Shown here one piece after another: positions 24,473 to 33,457 of a DNA stretch of 64,000 nt (positions are counted from its first letter, which is position 1; each line of letters begins with the position of its first letter). Source of the stretch: Planctomycetota bacterium (GTDB lineage Bacteria > Planctomycetota > PLA2 > JAEUHO01). The notes under the pieces were generated by a model that saw only the letters and a program-made list of their open reading frames with translations, had not been told where the DNA came from and searched no databases. Position numbers and translations under genes: made by a program. The stretch is from positions 62,001-126,000 of the forward strand of contig JAJDEN010000058.1 of the NCBI GenBank assembly GCA_029259775.1, given 5' to 3'.

Positions 24473-27400
24473 CTAGTCGTCCTCGAGCGGCTTGAGCACG
24501 ACCATGGGCACGGTCTCGGCGTCGACGTCGGCCAAGCCTCGATACCACGCCTCGCCCACCTTGGCGTAGACCTCGGCCACCCAGGTACCGGGCGGCAGAC
24601 CCTTCACCACGTACGTGCCATCAGCGTCTCGGATGGGCTCGAATTCGACGAAGGCGGGGCCGCCCACGCTCGCCTCGACGTCCGTCGCGCCTCGTGGGAG
24701 CTTCGCGCGGAACTTCATCGTCACGGTGTTCCTGAACGCCAGCGCCACGGCGGCCGCGCCGGTCTTCAGCGACTTCTGCCATACGCAGCGGCCTTCGTTG
24801 TCGGGGTCGGGGACGTAGACCGCGTACGTGCCCTCGATCAGCTCGGGGACCGAGACCTCGCCGTCCGCCGCGAAGGTGAACGGCACGCGCCCACCTCCCT
24901 GACGCCGGACCCAGCCGTCCCAGCCCTTCTTGGCTTCCTTCAGGCGCAGCTTGAGCACGCCCGTGCGCGGCACCATGACGAGGGTGACCTCCGGCTTGTC
25001 GGGGGTGACCTCCACGAAGACGGTCTTGTGCGCATCGGCATGCCAGTCGTGCGGCGTCACCTGGGCCATGAGGCGAACGGGGCCGTAGGGGATCAGCTTG
25101 GTGGTGAAGCGCCCGCGTTCATCGGTGCTGGCCGTCCAGGTCCACGTGCTGGCGTCGTTCGTGTAGGGCTTCGTGCCGAACTTCACCTCGGCCTTGGTGA
25201 CCGGTCCCTGGGCGTCGCGCACGACACCCTTCACCCTGAAGCCTCGGCCCAGGATGTGTGTCTGATCCGGTGTGGACGTCCAGGGCGCCACCTGCGCTGG
25301 AATGAGGTTGTCACGTCCGGGCGGAGGGTTGATCTCGAGCCGATGCTCCTCCTCCGAGGGGAACTCGCGCAGCTGGATCTTGCCCGCCGCGTTCGTTCGG
25401 CCGTGGAAGACACCATGCGATGCGTGGGTTCCTGGCTCGGGTCGTGTGTGCCGAGTCACGGACACATAGGCCTCTGCGACGGGCGCGCCGCGCCAGTCGA
25501 CCACACGCATGGTGATCATCGCCCCGAGCCGGATGTTGGCGACCGTGTCCTCGGGACCGATGTCGAGGGGTTCGGGCTCGACGTGCGGCTTGGCAGGCTT
25601 CGCGTGCAGCCTGTAGGCGCCCTTGCCAAGGGAGACGAGCTCGAAGGCACCGTCGGCCCCTGTCATAGCGAGAGCATGTGCTTCATGCTCGCCCCCGAAG
25701 TGGGCGCCGCCGTCATCCGACGGGATGGCCAAGACCTTGACGCCCTCCACAGGCGACCCATCGCGTGCGGTCACTTTGCCGGTAACGCGCCTGGGGGACG
25801 TGAGGCGGACGTCGACGCGGCGCTGGTCCGCCGCGAGCACGACGCGCCCCGGCCCCATGGGAAGGGCGGTGCCATCGGCGGCGCGGGGTCGGTAGGCCAC
25901 GAGGTGGACCTCCCCCTCGGGTCGCTTCACTGTCGTCGTGCCTCGGACCTGGTGCGTGGATCCCGACATCGCGCGTCCGCCGTCGCTGACGCCGTTGACC
26001 TGGACGGTGGCCCGGTGAACGCGCTTGCCGTCCGGGTCCATCACGCGCACCTCGATCACCCCCGATCGATCCAGGTCCTTGATGGCCAGCTTCACGAGGT
26101 CTTCCGTCGGCTCCACCTGGGTCCAGCGCAGCATGTTGGTGAACGCGTGATCGTGGTTCTTCTCGTCGGCGGGACGGGCCGCGAGTTCGATCGCCTTGCG
26201 CGGCAGGCCGGCGATCCCGAAGGTCCCGTCGGCCTTCGTCGGGAAGCTGCGCCAGCCGTTCTTCTTGCGCAGCCACACGGTGGCCTGGACCGGCTTGCGC
26301 TCCTTGTCGTGCACGACGCCCTGAAGGACCCAGCCCTTCTCGAGTACGATCCTTGTGTCGGCGGGGCTCCAGTGGCCCTGCTTGTAGCTGCTCAGCGCGC
26401 CCGCACGGCCCGACGCATGCATGAGATCCACTTCCAGCTCGTACAGGCGCTCCGCATCGAGTCCCTGCAGCTCGGCCACACCATCGGTGCCCGTCCTGGC
26501 GCTGGGGTTCGAGACGGTGCCTCGGTTGGTGGGGAAGACCTCGGGGGACGCTGATACGCGGACGCCGGGGACAGGGGCTCCCTCCTCATCGACGACGGTG
26601 ATGCGCACGGCACTCGTGCTTGGCAGGCGCACCTCGATGTCCTTTGCGCCGGCCTTCACTTCCGTCGGTTCGAGGGTAAGTGGCTGCTGGAACGGGCCGC
26701 CGCCGGCGTGCACGCTCAGGAAGTAGGTGCCATCAGCGAGGCCCGCGAGCTCGAACGAGCCGTCTTCCTCCGTCGTGGTCCACCCGAACACGTCCACGGG
26801 GAGCATGGATCGTCCCTCGCCATCCGGCTTGTGCTCGATGCGGACCCGCACACCACCGGACGGCTTGCCGTCTGCGTCCAGCACGCGCCCCTGCATCGTC
26901 CGGCCCGGGCGCATCGTCAGCTCGACCTCCGTCTGGCCCTCCTTCAGGAGCATCAGGGCCGACGGCGTCAGGTTGAGCGGCTCGCCATCCGCATCGCGTG
27001 CACCGTGCGCCACGAGGCGAATCGTCGCCGTCGGGTCAAGAGCCACCTCGCACGTACCGTCGCTGCAACGCGTCCGCTCCCATCCCTTGTCGCCCTCCTT
27101 GCCCTGTACCGCGGTGACGAGGGCACGCGGTACAGGTGTGCCGTCGGCGTCGACGACACGCACCGTCACGCGCCGCTTGGTGCCAACGAAGGGCCACGCC
27201 TTGGGCGCCGTGGCCTTCTGCGCCGCTGCCGGGTCTCGAATGACCGCGGCGGCGTGGTCCACGACGGCATCCATGCGCGCGCGCGTCGCGCCCTGGAGGT
27301 TCACGACCAGCAGTTCGCAGGCGACACGGCCGACGTGGAAGACCTCCTGGTGGACGTGGATCTCCGTGCCTGCCGTCTTCGCGATGCGGTGCAGGTACAT

Positions 27401-28594
27401 GCCCGGCAACCTCTCGCCCGTGCCTGCGCCGTCCGTGAACACCTTCGTCTCGAACGTGACCGTGGGGGTCGCCTTGGCGTTCTCGAGGATGAGCCGCTCG
27501 TGCGAGACGAAGAGCTTGGCGTTCGCCGCGCTATCGAACACAAGCACCATGGCCACGGCCTGGGCGTCCTCACCCGGGACCACGCCCACGAGCATCTGCG
27601 CATCTTCGAAGCCGGCGAGGAAGTCCTTCCGGTGGGCTTCCGGTACGCGCACCGCCTGGCCCTGCAGCATCAGCTTGATGACGCGCTGCGTCTGGACCGT
27701 CCACACCTTGTCGCCGACGACGGGGCGGAACGCGCCGAGGATTGGCTTCAGTTCGACGGGCGCCTGCTCCTCACCCGTCTCGAGCCACAACGCGGGACGC
27801 TCGATCTCCTGGGAGCGGGTGGGCGGATTGCGCAAGGCCTCCTCGCGGCCGTCCTTGCCGCGTGCCGCGACGACCGCCTGGAAGAACGTGTGACCCTCGC
27901 CGTAGGCGAAACGCGTCGCCGCAAGCTGCGTGGCGTGTGTGGCCTTCTCGAGATCCGACCCTTCAATCTCGGCACCGAGGATCGCCAGGGTGACGCTCGT
28001 GAACGCAGCCTTTCGTTTCCATCGATTCGCCGCTTGCTCCGCGACCCATTGTGCGTGGCCCTCGACGACGGCGTTCAGGGCGAGGTGCTGATCCAGCGTG
28101 GTGCGCTTCTTGCGCTGGCCAGGGAAGTCGAAGCGTTGGAAGTCCAGCGCGTGGGCGGCCTCATGGACGAGGAGGATCCGAAGCCCATCGAGGCCGATCT
28201 GGTTCTTGCCCTTGCGGCGCTCGTTCACGCCGTCGAGCGCCTCGGCCACCACGTGGATGACGTTGGTCTCATGGTCGTACTTTGCCATCATCGCCGTCGA
28301 CATGGCCTCGGCGAGTGGGCGTCGCAACGCCTTCGAGACGAGCGCTTCCGGCAGGTCGGCCAGGTCCTCCACGAGGGCCTTGACGAGGTCGGCCGGCTTC
28401 GAGATGCGGACCGTCGGGCGCTCCATGTACTTCGCTTCGCAGATGGCCTCCACGACATCGCACGCCAGACCGAGGTGCTTCTCGAGCAGCTTCGCGTCGG
28501 TCCACGGCGCGGCAGCCGTGTCCTTGGCCCAGGAAGGCGTGACGAGGAGGAGGGCCAACGCCACCGGCGCGATTCGGATCCACAGCGTGCGCAC
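24473..28594 (-). CDS. Large secreted protein: HExxH metallopeptidase-like domain plus repeated carboxypeptidase-regulatory-like domains
   Basis: This is a 1373-residue exported protein; GTG 28594 gives a signal peptide ending PSWA and has GGAGGG upstream. Residues 25-440 contain HEAAHALDFQRFDF with HEAAH at 144-148 and VVEGHAQW with E178, the pattern of a gluzincin zinc site. The remaining 900 residues are about ten beta-sandwich modules of the CarboxypepD_reg type (for example VRVVDADGTPVPRALV, GRVLDADGKPSGGVRV, VKGVVRDAQGPVTKAEV), each about 80-90 residues. These probably form a long stalk for surface display. It shares the HExHAL..Q.FD and EGxAxW signatures with the protein at 30771. The substrate is unknown. 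Confidence 0.75.
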   Translation of the reverse strand: MRTLWIRIAPVALALLLVTPSWAKDTAAAPWTDAKLLEKHLGLACDVVEAICEAKYMERPTVRISKPADLVKALVEDLADLPEALVSKALRRPLAEAMSTAMMAKYDHETNVIHVVAEALDGVNERRKGKNQIGLDGLRILLVHEAAHALDFQRFDFPGQRKKRTTLDQHLALNAVVEGHAQWVAEQAANRWKRKAAFTSVTLAILGAEIEGSDLEKATHATQLAATRFAYGEGHTFFQAVVAARGKDGREEALRNPPTRSQEIERPALWLETGEEQAPVELKPILGAFRPVVGDKVWTVQTQRVIKLMLQGQAVRVPEAHRKDFLAGFEDAQMLVGVVPGEDAQAVAMVLVFDSAANAKLFVSHERLILENAKATPTVTFETKVFTDGAGTGERLPGMYLHRIAKTAGTEIHVHQEVFHVGRVACELLVVNLQGATRARMDAVVDHAAAVIRDPAAAQKATAPKAWPFVGTKRRVTVRVVDADGTPVPRALVTAVQGKEGDKGWERTRCSDGTCEVALDPTATIRLVAHGARDADGEPLNLTPSALMLLKEGQTEVELTMRPGRTMQGRVLDADGKPSGGVRVRIEHKPDGEGRSMLPVDVFGWTTTEEDGSFELAGLADGTYFLSVHAGGGPFQQPLTLEPTEVKAGAKDIEVRLPSTSAVRITVVDEEGAPVPGVRVSASPEVFPTNRGTVSNPSARTGTDGVAELQGLDAERLYELEVDLMHASGRAGALSSYKQGHWSPADTRIVLEKGWVLQGVVHDKERKPVQATVWLRKKNGWRSFPTKADGTFGIAGLPRKAIELAARPADEKNHDHAFTNMLRWTQVEPTEDLVKLAIKDLDRSGVIEVRVMDPDGKRVHRATVQVNGVSDGGRAMSGSTHQVRGTTTVKRPEGEVHLVAYRPRAADGTALPMGPGRVVLAADQRRVDVRLTSPRRVTGKVTARDGSPVEGVKVLAIPSDDGGAHFGGEHEAHALAMTGADGAFELVSLGKGAYRLHAKPAKPHVEPEPLDIGPEDTVANIRLGAMITMRVVDWRGAPVAEAYVSVTRHTRPEPGTHASHGVFHGRTNAAGKIQLREFPSEEEHRLEINPPPGRDNLIPAQVAPWTSTPDQTHILGRGFRVKGVVRDAQGPVTKAEVKFGTKPYTNDASTWTWTASTDERGRFTTKLIPYGPVRLMAQVTPHDWHADAHKTVFVEVTPDKPEVTLVMVPRTGVLKLRLKEAKKGWDGWVRRQGGGRVPFTFAADGEVSVPELIEGTYAVYVPDPDNEGRCVWQKSLKTGAAAVALAFRNTVTMKFRAKLPRGATDVEASVGGPAFVEFEPIRDADGTYVVKGLPPGTWVAEVYAKVGEAWYRGLADVDAETVPMVVLKPLEDD

Positions 28595-28737
28595 AGGCGG
28601 GCCCTCCGGCCGCGGCGGCACGGCGTTGGAGGCATCTTCCTCCTCGCAGGCGGGGGCTGTCAACGACCCTGGGGCCCTGGGGGGTCACCCCGAGCGGCAT
28701 GGGTAGAATCCCCAGCCTGTCACTGAGGAGTCCAGCC

Positions 28738-29154
28738 ATGCCGTATGACCCGATGCTCGTCCAGCCCATGCGCGAAGACATGACCGCCATGCAGGTCGAA
28801 GAACTCACCGATGCCGCCGCCGTCGACGCCTTCATGGCGCGCGAGGGCACGAAGCTCGTCTTCGTGAACAGCGTCTGCGGCTGCGCCGCCGGCCAAGCCC
28901 GTCCCGCCTTGCGCCTTGCCCTCCAGCACGGCACGAAGCCCGACCACGTCGGCACCGTGTTCGCCGGTCAGGACGTCGAGGCGACGATGAAGGCGCGCGG
29001 CCACTTCGAGCAGGTGCCCCCGAGCAGCCCGTCCGTGGCTCTCTTCAAGGGCAGCGAGCTGGCCTTCTTCATGCCGCGCCACCTGATCGAGAGCCGCGAC
29101 GCCAACGCGATCGCCTTCGATCTCGTTGGTGCCTTCGACGAGCACTGCGCCTAG
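28738..29154 (+). CDS. Bacilliredoxin (BrxA/BrxB family)
   Basis: This 138-residue thioredoxin-fold protein has the family CGC motif (C47-G48-C49) in VNSVCGCAAGQARP. In Firmicutes these proteins remove bacillithiol from proteins. Whether this organism makes bacillithiol cannot be told; no bsh genes are present. GAGGAG upstream of ATG 28738 fixes the start, and TAGAAT at 28703-28708 is a likely -10. A 95-residue gene follows after 5 bp and is probably in the same transcript. Confidence 0.9.
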   Translation: MPYDPMLVQPMREDMTAMQVEELTDAAAVDAFMAREGTKLVFVNSVCGCAAGQARPALRLALQHGTKPDHVGTVFAGQDVEATMKARGHFEQVPPSSPSVALFKGSELAFFMPRHLIESRDANAIAFDLVGAFDEHCA

Positions 29155-29159
29155 TCCCG

Positions 29160-29447
29160 GTGGGCACGTTCCATCACGACAAGGGCGAGCTGCACGGCAT
29201 CACGGTCGTCGTCGACATGAAGGACGACCGCGTGTTCGTGGGCCGCTGCGACACGATCCTGCCCGAGGGGGTCGTGCTGCTCGACGGCGACGTGCACGAC
29301 GCCAGCGAGGTCAAGTACGACGGTACGAAGGTCACGAAGGAGGCCTACCTCGCGAACGCCGCGAAGTTCGGCGTCTGGAAGAAGTTCGATCGCGTGATCG
29401 TGCCGTCGGACGACGTCGCCTCGATCGAGCGCCTCGGCAGCATGTAG
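29160..29447 (+). CDS. Small beta-rich protein of unknown function
   Basis: This 95-residue soluble protein starts at GTG 29160, 5 bp after the bacilliredoxin stop. The middle is strand-turn-strand (GITVVVDMKDDRVFVGRCDT, GVVLLDGDVHDAS) like a small barrel; the C-terminal part is basic (KFGVWKKFDRVIV). I do not recognise it. The close linkage hints at a role with the bacilliredoxin. Its TAG stop lies inside a GTAGGGGCG motif. Confidence 0.65.
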   Translation: MGTFHHDKGELHGITVVVDMKDDRVFVGRCDTILPEGVVLLDGDVHDASEVKYDGTKVTKEAYLANAAKFGVWKKFDRVIVPSDDVASIERLGSM

Positions 29448-29458
29448 GGGCGCCCCAA
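29444..29458 (+). repeat. GTAGGGGCG dispersed motif at stop codon
   Basis: GTAGGGGCGCCCCAA overlaps the TAG stop of the 95-residue gene (29445-29447). GGGGCGCCCC is itself a perfect palindrome. Confidence 0.5.
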
Positions 29459-29479
29459 GGTCGCGCAGGAGCGCGATCG

Positions 29480-30754
29480 CTACCGCCGGCGGCGCTTGGG
29501 GTGATCGAGCTCCGCGCGTTCCTTCTTGCGCTGCGCGGCCTGCCACGCGGTGTCGATCGCACCGGCGTAGAAGCGGTTCGGCTCCGCCAGGGCCCAGTAC
29601 TGCTTGCGCATGTACCACGTGCCCGGCGACTGGCGCCGCGCCGCGTCCAGCACCTTGACCGCGGCCGCGTAGTCGCCGCCGTCCATGTGCAGCGCCGCCA
29701 GCCGGAAGGCGAAGGGCATCGATGTGGGCTGCAACTGCACGAGGCGGCTCGCGACGCCGAGGGCCTCGGCTCGTTCGGCCGCACCGAGGGCGTCCAGCAG
29801 CGCGAGGCGCGGAGCGGCGTCGCGCGGCTCCGCTTGGACGCGCTCGCGTAGCACCAACAGCTCGACCTTCTTGGGCGTCGCCGGGGCCGGGGCCTGGCTG
29901 GCGAAGAGCTTCTCGTCGAGATGAAGGTCGATCCACTGGAGGGCCACGGCGTCGAGCCGCGTGCCTTCGGCGCGCAGGATGCCGAGCTCGTCGATGAGGT
30001 ACCAGTGCCCGACGTCCTTCAAGCGGAAGGCCCGGGCAAGCTCGGCCTTGCGGTCCACCGCCACGGGCGCATCGAAGCCGGCATCCACGTACTGCTTCAC
30101 ACGCGGGGCGCCTTCGACATCGAGCGCAGCCAGCCAGAGGACCACGTCCCGGGCTGCACGCTGGCTCCACGCCGCACGCCACGCCCGGAGCTTCTCGCGC
30201 GTCTTCGACCACGGGGCCCAGGTGACGAGGAGCACGCGCTTGCCGGTCTGACCGAGCAGGCGGCGCTGCGAGCCATCGAGGAAGGTGAGCGTCAGGTCGG
30301 GAGCCTTGCCGCCGAGCCGGCCACGCGCTTGCGTGCCGGCCGGCGGCTTGGTGGGGGAGCGGAGATGCAGGGCGCGCGCGCTCTTCTTGAACCGGAAGCC
30401 CAGCGTCTTGGCGAGACGCGCCAGATCGAAGGCCGGACTCGTGCTCAGGCCCGCCACCTTGCCGCGGTACGTCGCGCACGTGGTCTTGTTGCACAGGATC
30501 CAGCTGTCCTGCTCGCGCCGCGGTTGCGGGCGCTTGCCGGAGAGCGGCTGGGGGATCAGGCGCTTGAGCGTGACGCCGAGTGTGCGCTCGGCGTCGTCGC
30601 GCGTCATCCAGAGCGTGCCGTCGGCGCTGACCTGCAGGCCTTCCTTCAAGACGACGGGATCGTCATCGAGGAAGAGCGGCGGTATGTCCTCGGCGGTCGC
30701 CGGCGGCGCGAGCCAGACCAGGATGGCCAGGAGGATGGCGGTGCGTGCGAACAC
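29480..30754 (-). CDS. Secreted thioredoxin-fold protein lacking the redox cysteines, with TPR-like tail
   Basis: This 424-residue protein has a signal peptide (FARTAILLAILVWLAPPATA). Residues 30-140 resemble the copper-amine-oxidase N-terminal stalk domain (VVLKEGLQVSADG, AERTLGVTLKRL). Residues 150-290 are an AhpC/TlpA-type thioredoxin fold (KAPDLTLTFLDGSQRRL, VLLVTWAPWSKTREKL, GHWYLIDELGILRAEG). The CxxC expected in WAxWCxxC is replaced by WSKT, so it cannot be a disulfide reductase. The last 130 residues are helical and TPR-like. GTG 30754 is preferred because GATACT lies 6 nt upstream. Confidence 0.72.
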   Translation of the reverse strand: MFARTAILLAILVWLAPPATAEDIPPLFLDDDPVVLKEGLQVSADGTLWMTRDDAERTLGVTLKRLIPQPLSGKRPQPRREQDSWILCNKTTCATYRGKVAGLSTSPAFDLARLAKTLGFRFKKSARALHLRSPTKPPAGTQARGRLGGKAPDLTLTFLDGSQRRLLGQTGKRVLLVTWAPWSKTREKLRAWRAAWSQRAARDVVLWLAALDVEGAPRVKQYVDAGFDAPVAVDRKAELARAFRLKDVGHWYLIDELGILRAEGTRLDAVALQWIDLHLDEKLFASQAPAPATPKKVELLVLRERVQAEPRDAAPRLALLDALGAAERAEALGVASRLVQLQPTSMPFAFRLAALHMDGGDYAAAVKVLDAARRQSPGTWYMRKQYWALAEPNRFYAGAIDTAWQAAQRKKERAELDHPKRRRR

Positions 30755-30760
30755 CCAGCC

Positions 30761-30766
30761 AGTATC
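30761..30766 (-). promoter_or_regulatory. -10-like box, leaderless-type
   Basis: GATACT on the minus strand ends 6 nt before GTG 30754. It overlaps the 3' side of the gap after the preceding metallopeptidase gene. Confidence 0.35.
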
Positions 30767-30770
30767 GCCC

Positions 30771-32663
30771 CTAGTAGCTAGGCAGGGAGCGCAATCCGGC
30801 CGGCGCCTTTCCCTTGGCTGTCGGCGTGGGGCCGCGCGGACCCGGCATGCCGGCGAGCAAGCGCTCGATGTCGCTCTGCGCCTTCGCAAGCTGCGTGTCC
30901 GGGCCGCTCACGATCACGGCGTACGTGCGTGCGGCGTCGCTGACGATGTGGATGCGCCGCGTCCACCCCGGGAGGGCGGTGAGTGGATGCTGGATGCCCT
31001 CGAGGTGCATCACCCTGGTCTTGGTCGCTTTCGCGGGATCGAACAGCTTGCCCAGGAACTGGCGGCCCACGCCCCGCAGGCCGATGTCACTGACGCCGGT
31101 GTTGATGACGAAGAACTCGAGGTCCACGTCGCCCTTCTGCGCGTGCGCGAAGACCTGGTTCGTGCGACCGCCCTCCGTCGCTTCCCACGTGTCGTCCGGA
31201 AGCTTGAGGCCCAGGCCGAGATGGTGGTCTGCGATCTCGTAGCCCTCGAACGGATCCTTCGGGTCGTCGCCCTGGTCGCGCGCGTCCTTCTCGAAGGTCG
31301 TCTTCGCGAGCTCCCGGAACACGAGGTCGAAGTCGGCCCTGCCCACGCCGTCGAGAAGCAGGACGGTGTTGTCACGGTGCAGGATGCGACCGCGGCCGTG
31401 CTTGCCGGCGTAGTCGAAGCGCTTGATCTCGCGTACCTCGTGCAGATTGACCCAGCCGGCACCCTTCCACGCCTTGCCATGGGCCTTGCGCAGGGCTGCG
31501 CCCAGGACACGCGCCGCGTCGTCGGCGTCTTCGACCGTGTCGAAGGCGTACGCCTCGGCCACGACGATCGTGCCGTCCGTGTTCTCGTAGTAGCGCCGGT
31601 GCCCGGCGTCCCAGCCGCTCGCGGCTCGCTTGGACATCGACTCGACGTAGTTCGCGGCGCCCATCGTGCGGGGGTTGAGGCGGCCTTGCTTGTCGCCAAG
31701 GAAGTAGTCCAGATAGAGAGCGAGGTCGAGCTCGCCCATGGTGTGCTCGTCGAGACGCCTCCAGCCCTTGCCAAGGGCGGCGCGGACATCCCCGCGCCAG
31801 GTCACCTTGCGCGGATGGTCGCGTTTCGCGCCGAGCCACTTGTGGGGGTGCAGCACCTGCTCTTGCGTCACCGGCGGATCGGCCAGCAGCTTGGCCATGC
31901 CCCGGGCATAATCCGTGCCGACGGCGTGCGTCACGAAGTTGGGCCCCACGCGGTAGTGGAGCAAGGACGAGAGCAGCATGTGCGTCGGAACCTTCTGAAG
32001 CACGCGCCGCTGCCCCGCCTGGGCCGCGGTGTTCTTGCCGCGCTGCGCGAAGTAGGCGCGGGCTGCGTCCGGTCGCAGGTCCTCGAAGCGCCGCCGTGCC
32101 CACTCGGCGCTGCCCTCGAAGATGCACCGGATCGCGAACTGGCGATCCGGATCGCTGCGGCGGAACGGGCGTTCGATCTTGAGCAGATCGAAGTGCTGGT
32201 CTTCGAGCGCGTGGATGAGCTCGTGCACGAGCGTAGGAAGGTTCGCCTTGCCGTCGAACCCGGCAGTCAGCACGAGCTGCTTCGTCCTGGGGTCGTACGC
32301 GCCCGCCAGCATCTCCTCGTTCACGAGCTGGACGAGCCCCTGCAAGCTCTCCTCCTCGCGCAGGAGGCCGAGGCGCTTGACGAGCTTCTCGTCGCGCTGC
32401 CACTCCTCGGGCGTGACGTCCCGTTCGAGCCCAGCGCGCACCCAGCTGGCCAACTCCTTGCGCGAGAGGACGCGCACGTCCACATCGCCCTTCCAGGCGA
32501 GGCCGCGCAGCTTGGCTACGTCCGGGCGTATCGCGTCGACCAGCTTGGTGAGGGCGATCTGCTCGGCGGAAGGGTTCGCGGGAGCCTCGTCCCCGGCCAC
32601 CGCGGTGCCTGCAAGGACAGCGCATGCGCTGAGCAGCAGGGCGCGGGCCAAGCGGTGGATCAA
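30771..32663 (-). CDS. Secreted HExxH metallopeptidase-like protein
   Basis: This 630-residue protein is best started at TTG 32663, which gives a signal peptide (IHRLARALLLSACAVLAGTAVA) and has CGGAG upstream. VHELIHALEDQHFDL (HELIH at 147-151) and FEGSAEW (E183) form a gluzincin-type zinc site closely like that of the protein at 24473. Cysteines are rare. The C-terminal half contains alpha/beta stretches without a known family (GVGRADFDLVFRELAKTTF, DLEFFVINTGVSDIGLRGVG). A 16-bp gap separates it from the thioredoxin-fold gene, suggesting an operon. The substrate is unknown. Confidence 0.72.
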   Translation of the reverse strand: MIHRLARALLLSACAVLAGTAVAGDEAPANPSAEQIALTKLVDAIRPDVAKLRGLAWKGDVDVRVLSRKELASWVRAGLERDVTPEEWQRDEKLVKRLGLLREEESLQGLVQLVNEEMLAGAYDPRTKQLVLTAGFDGKANLPTLVHELIHALEDQHFDLLKIERPFRRSDPDRQFAIRCIFEGSAEWARRRFEDLRPDAARAYFAQRGKNTAAQAGQRRVLQKVPTHMLLSSLLHYRVGPNFVTHAVGTDYARGMAKLLADPPVTQEQVLHPHKWLGAKRDHPRKVTWRGDVRAALGKGWRRLDEHTMGELDLALYLDYFLGDKQGRLNPRTMGAANYVESMSKRAASGWDAGHRRYYENTDGTIVVAEAYAFDTVEDADDAARVLGAALRKAHGKAWKGAGWVNLHEVREIKRFDYAGKHGRGRILHRDNTVLLLDGVGRADFDLVFRELAKTTFEKDARDQGDDPKDPFEGYEIADHHLGLGLKLPDDTWEATEGGRTNQVFAHAQKGDVDLEFFVINTGVSDIGLRGVGRQFLGKLFDPAKATKTRVMHLEGIQHPLTALPGWTRRIHIVSDAARTYAVIVSGPDTQLAKAQSDIERLLAGMPGPRGPTPTAKGKAPAGLRSLPSY

Positions 32664-32750
32664 CGGCGTCTCCGGGGCGGGGAGGGCGATTCCCGATCGT
32701 ATCCAGGGCGGTCGGGCGTCCTTCGTTCCGTCGCACCCGGCCGCGAGCGG

Positions 32751-32756
32751 TACGAT
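32751..32756 (+). promoter_or_regulatory. -10 box, leaderless-type, for CvpA-like gene
   Basis: TACGAT ends 6 nt before ATG 32763. Confidence 0.5.
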
Positions 32757-32762
32757 CCCGCC

Positions 32763-33317
32763 ATGCCCGCCTTCGTGTCCCTGACGGCTCCCGACTCCAT
32801 CGTCTTGGTGGTCTGCCTCATCGTCGGCATTCGCGGCGCGTTCAAGGGCTTCACCTGGCAAGCGATCCGCACCATCGGCCTCATCGGCGCGCTCTGGGCC
32901 GCGACAAGTTTCCACGGGCGGATCGGGACGCACCTCGGCGAGTGGTTCGGCTTCATCCCCGACATCGCGTTGCCGATCGTCTCGTGGCTGCTCATTCTCG
33001 CGCTCGTCATCCTGCTCTTCGCGTTCCTTGCGCACGTTGCGCGCGGGGCGGTGAAGACGGCCAACCTCACGGGGGTCGACCGCGTGCTGGGACTGGGCAT
33101 GGGCGCGGTGATGGGCCTGTGCTTCTGCGCGATTGCGTTCGTGATCTGGGGGCAGCTGTTCCTGCGTACGGACGCGCAACTGCGCGAAGCGCTCGAGGGG
33201 TCGGTGTCCGCGCGCTTCATGGCGAAGGTGATCGGATTCGTGGACCCGTTGTTCCCGGACGTCGTACGCGAACGCTTTGGCGCGTCGCTCGAAGCGATCG
33301 AAGCGGCGGGGGAGTAG
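32763..33317 (+). CDS. CvpA family membrane protein
   Basis: This 184-residue protein has four hydrophobic helices (about 12-30, 37-55, 72-98 and 115-135). DSIVLVVCLIVGIRGAFKGFTWQAIRTIG matches the start of CvpA, a family tied to colicin V production and envelope integrity in E. coli. A short amphipathic C-terminal tail follows. The start is fixed by a -10 box 6 nt upstream; longer frames upstream lack coding character. Confidence 0.82.
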   Translation: MPAFVSLTAPDSIVLVVCLIVGIRGAFKGFTWQAIRTIGLIGALWAATSFHGRIGTHLGEWFGFIPDIALPIVSWLLILALVILLFAFLAHVARGAVKTANLTGVDRVLGLGMGAVMGLCFCAIAFVIWGQLFLRTDAQLREALEGSVSARFMAKVIGFVDPLFPDVVRERFGASLEAIEAAGE

Positions 33318-33346
33318 CGCGGTACAGACCGAGCCACGCATCGCGG

Positions 33347-33430
33347 GGAGGGCGGCCACAAGGGCCGCCCCTACGTGGTACGTCCGATGGTGGTCGTGCG
33401 CCCTCGGGCGCCCACGAGGGGCGCCCCTAC
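33347..33430 (-). repeat. Two GTAGGGGCG palindromes in tandem
   Basis: Read on the minus strand, GTAGGGGCG occurs at 33366-33374 and 33422-33430. Each begins a stem-loop: GGCCGCCCCT pairs with AGGGCGGCC across a short loop, and GGGGCGCCCC pairs with GGGCGCCC. They fill the convergent gap after the CvpA gene. Confidence 0.6.
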
Positions 33431-33431
33431 C

Positions 33432-33457
33432 GACTGAATCCGGAACCGGATTCAGTC
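33432..33457. other. 12-bp inverted repeat at convergent gene ends
   Basis: GACTGAATCCGG and its exact complement flank a 2-base AA centre and include the TGA stop of the gene on the minus strand (33452-33454). Neither strand has a T-run after it. It might slow or block read-through between convergent genes, but it is not a standard terminator. Confidence 0.5.

Noticed and set aside
33432-33457. Rho-independent terminator
   Set aside because: The stem is strong but neither strand has a T-run after it.
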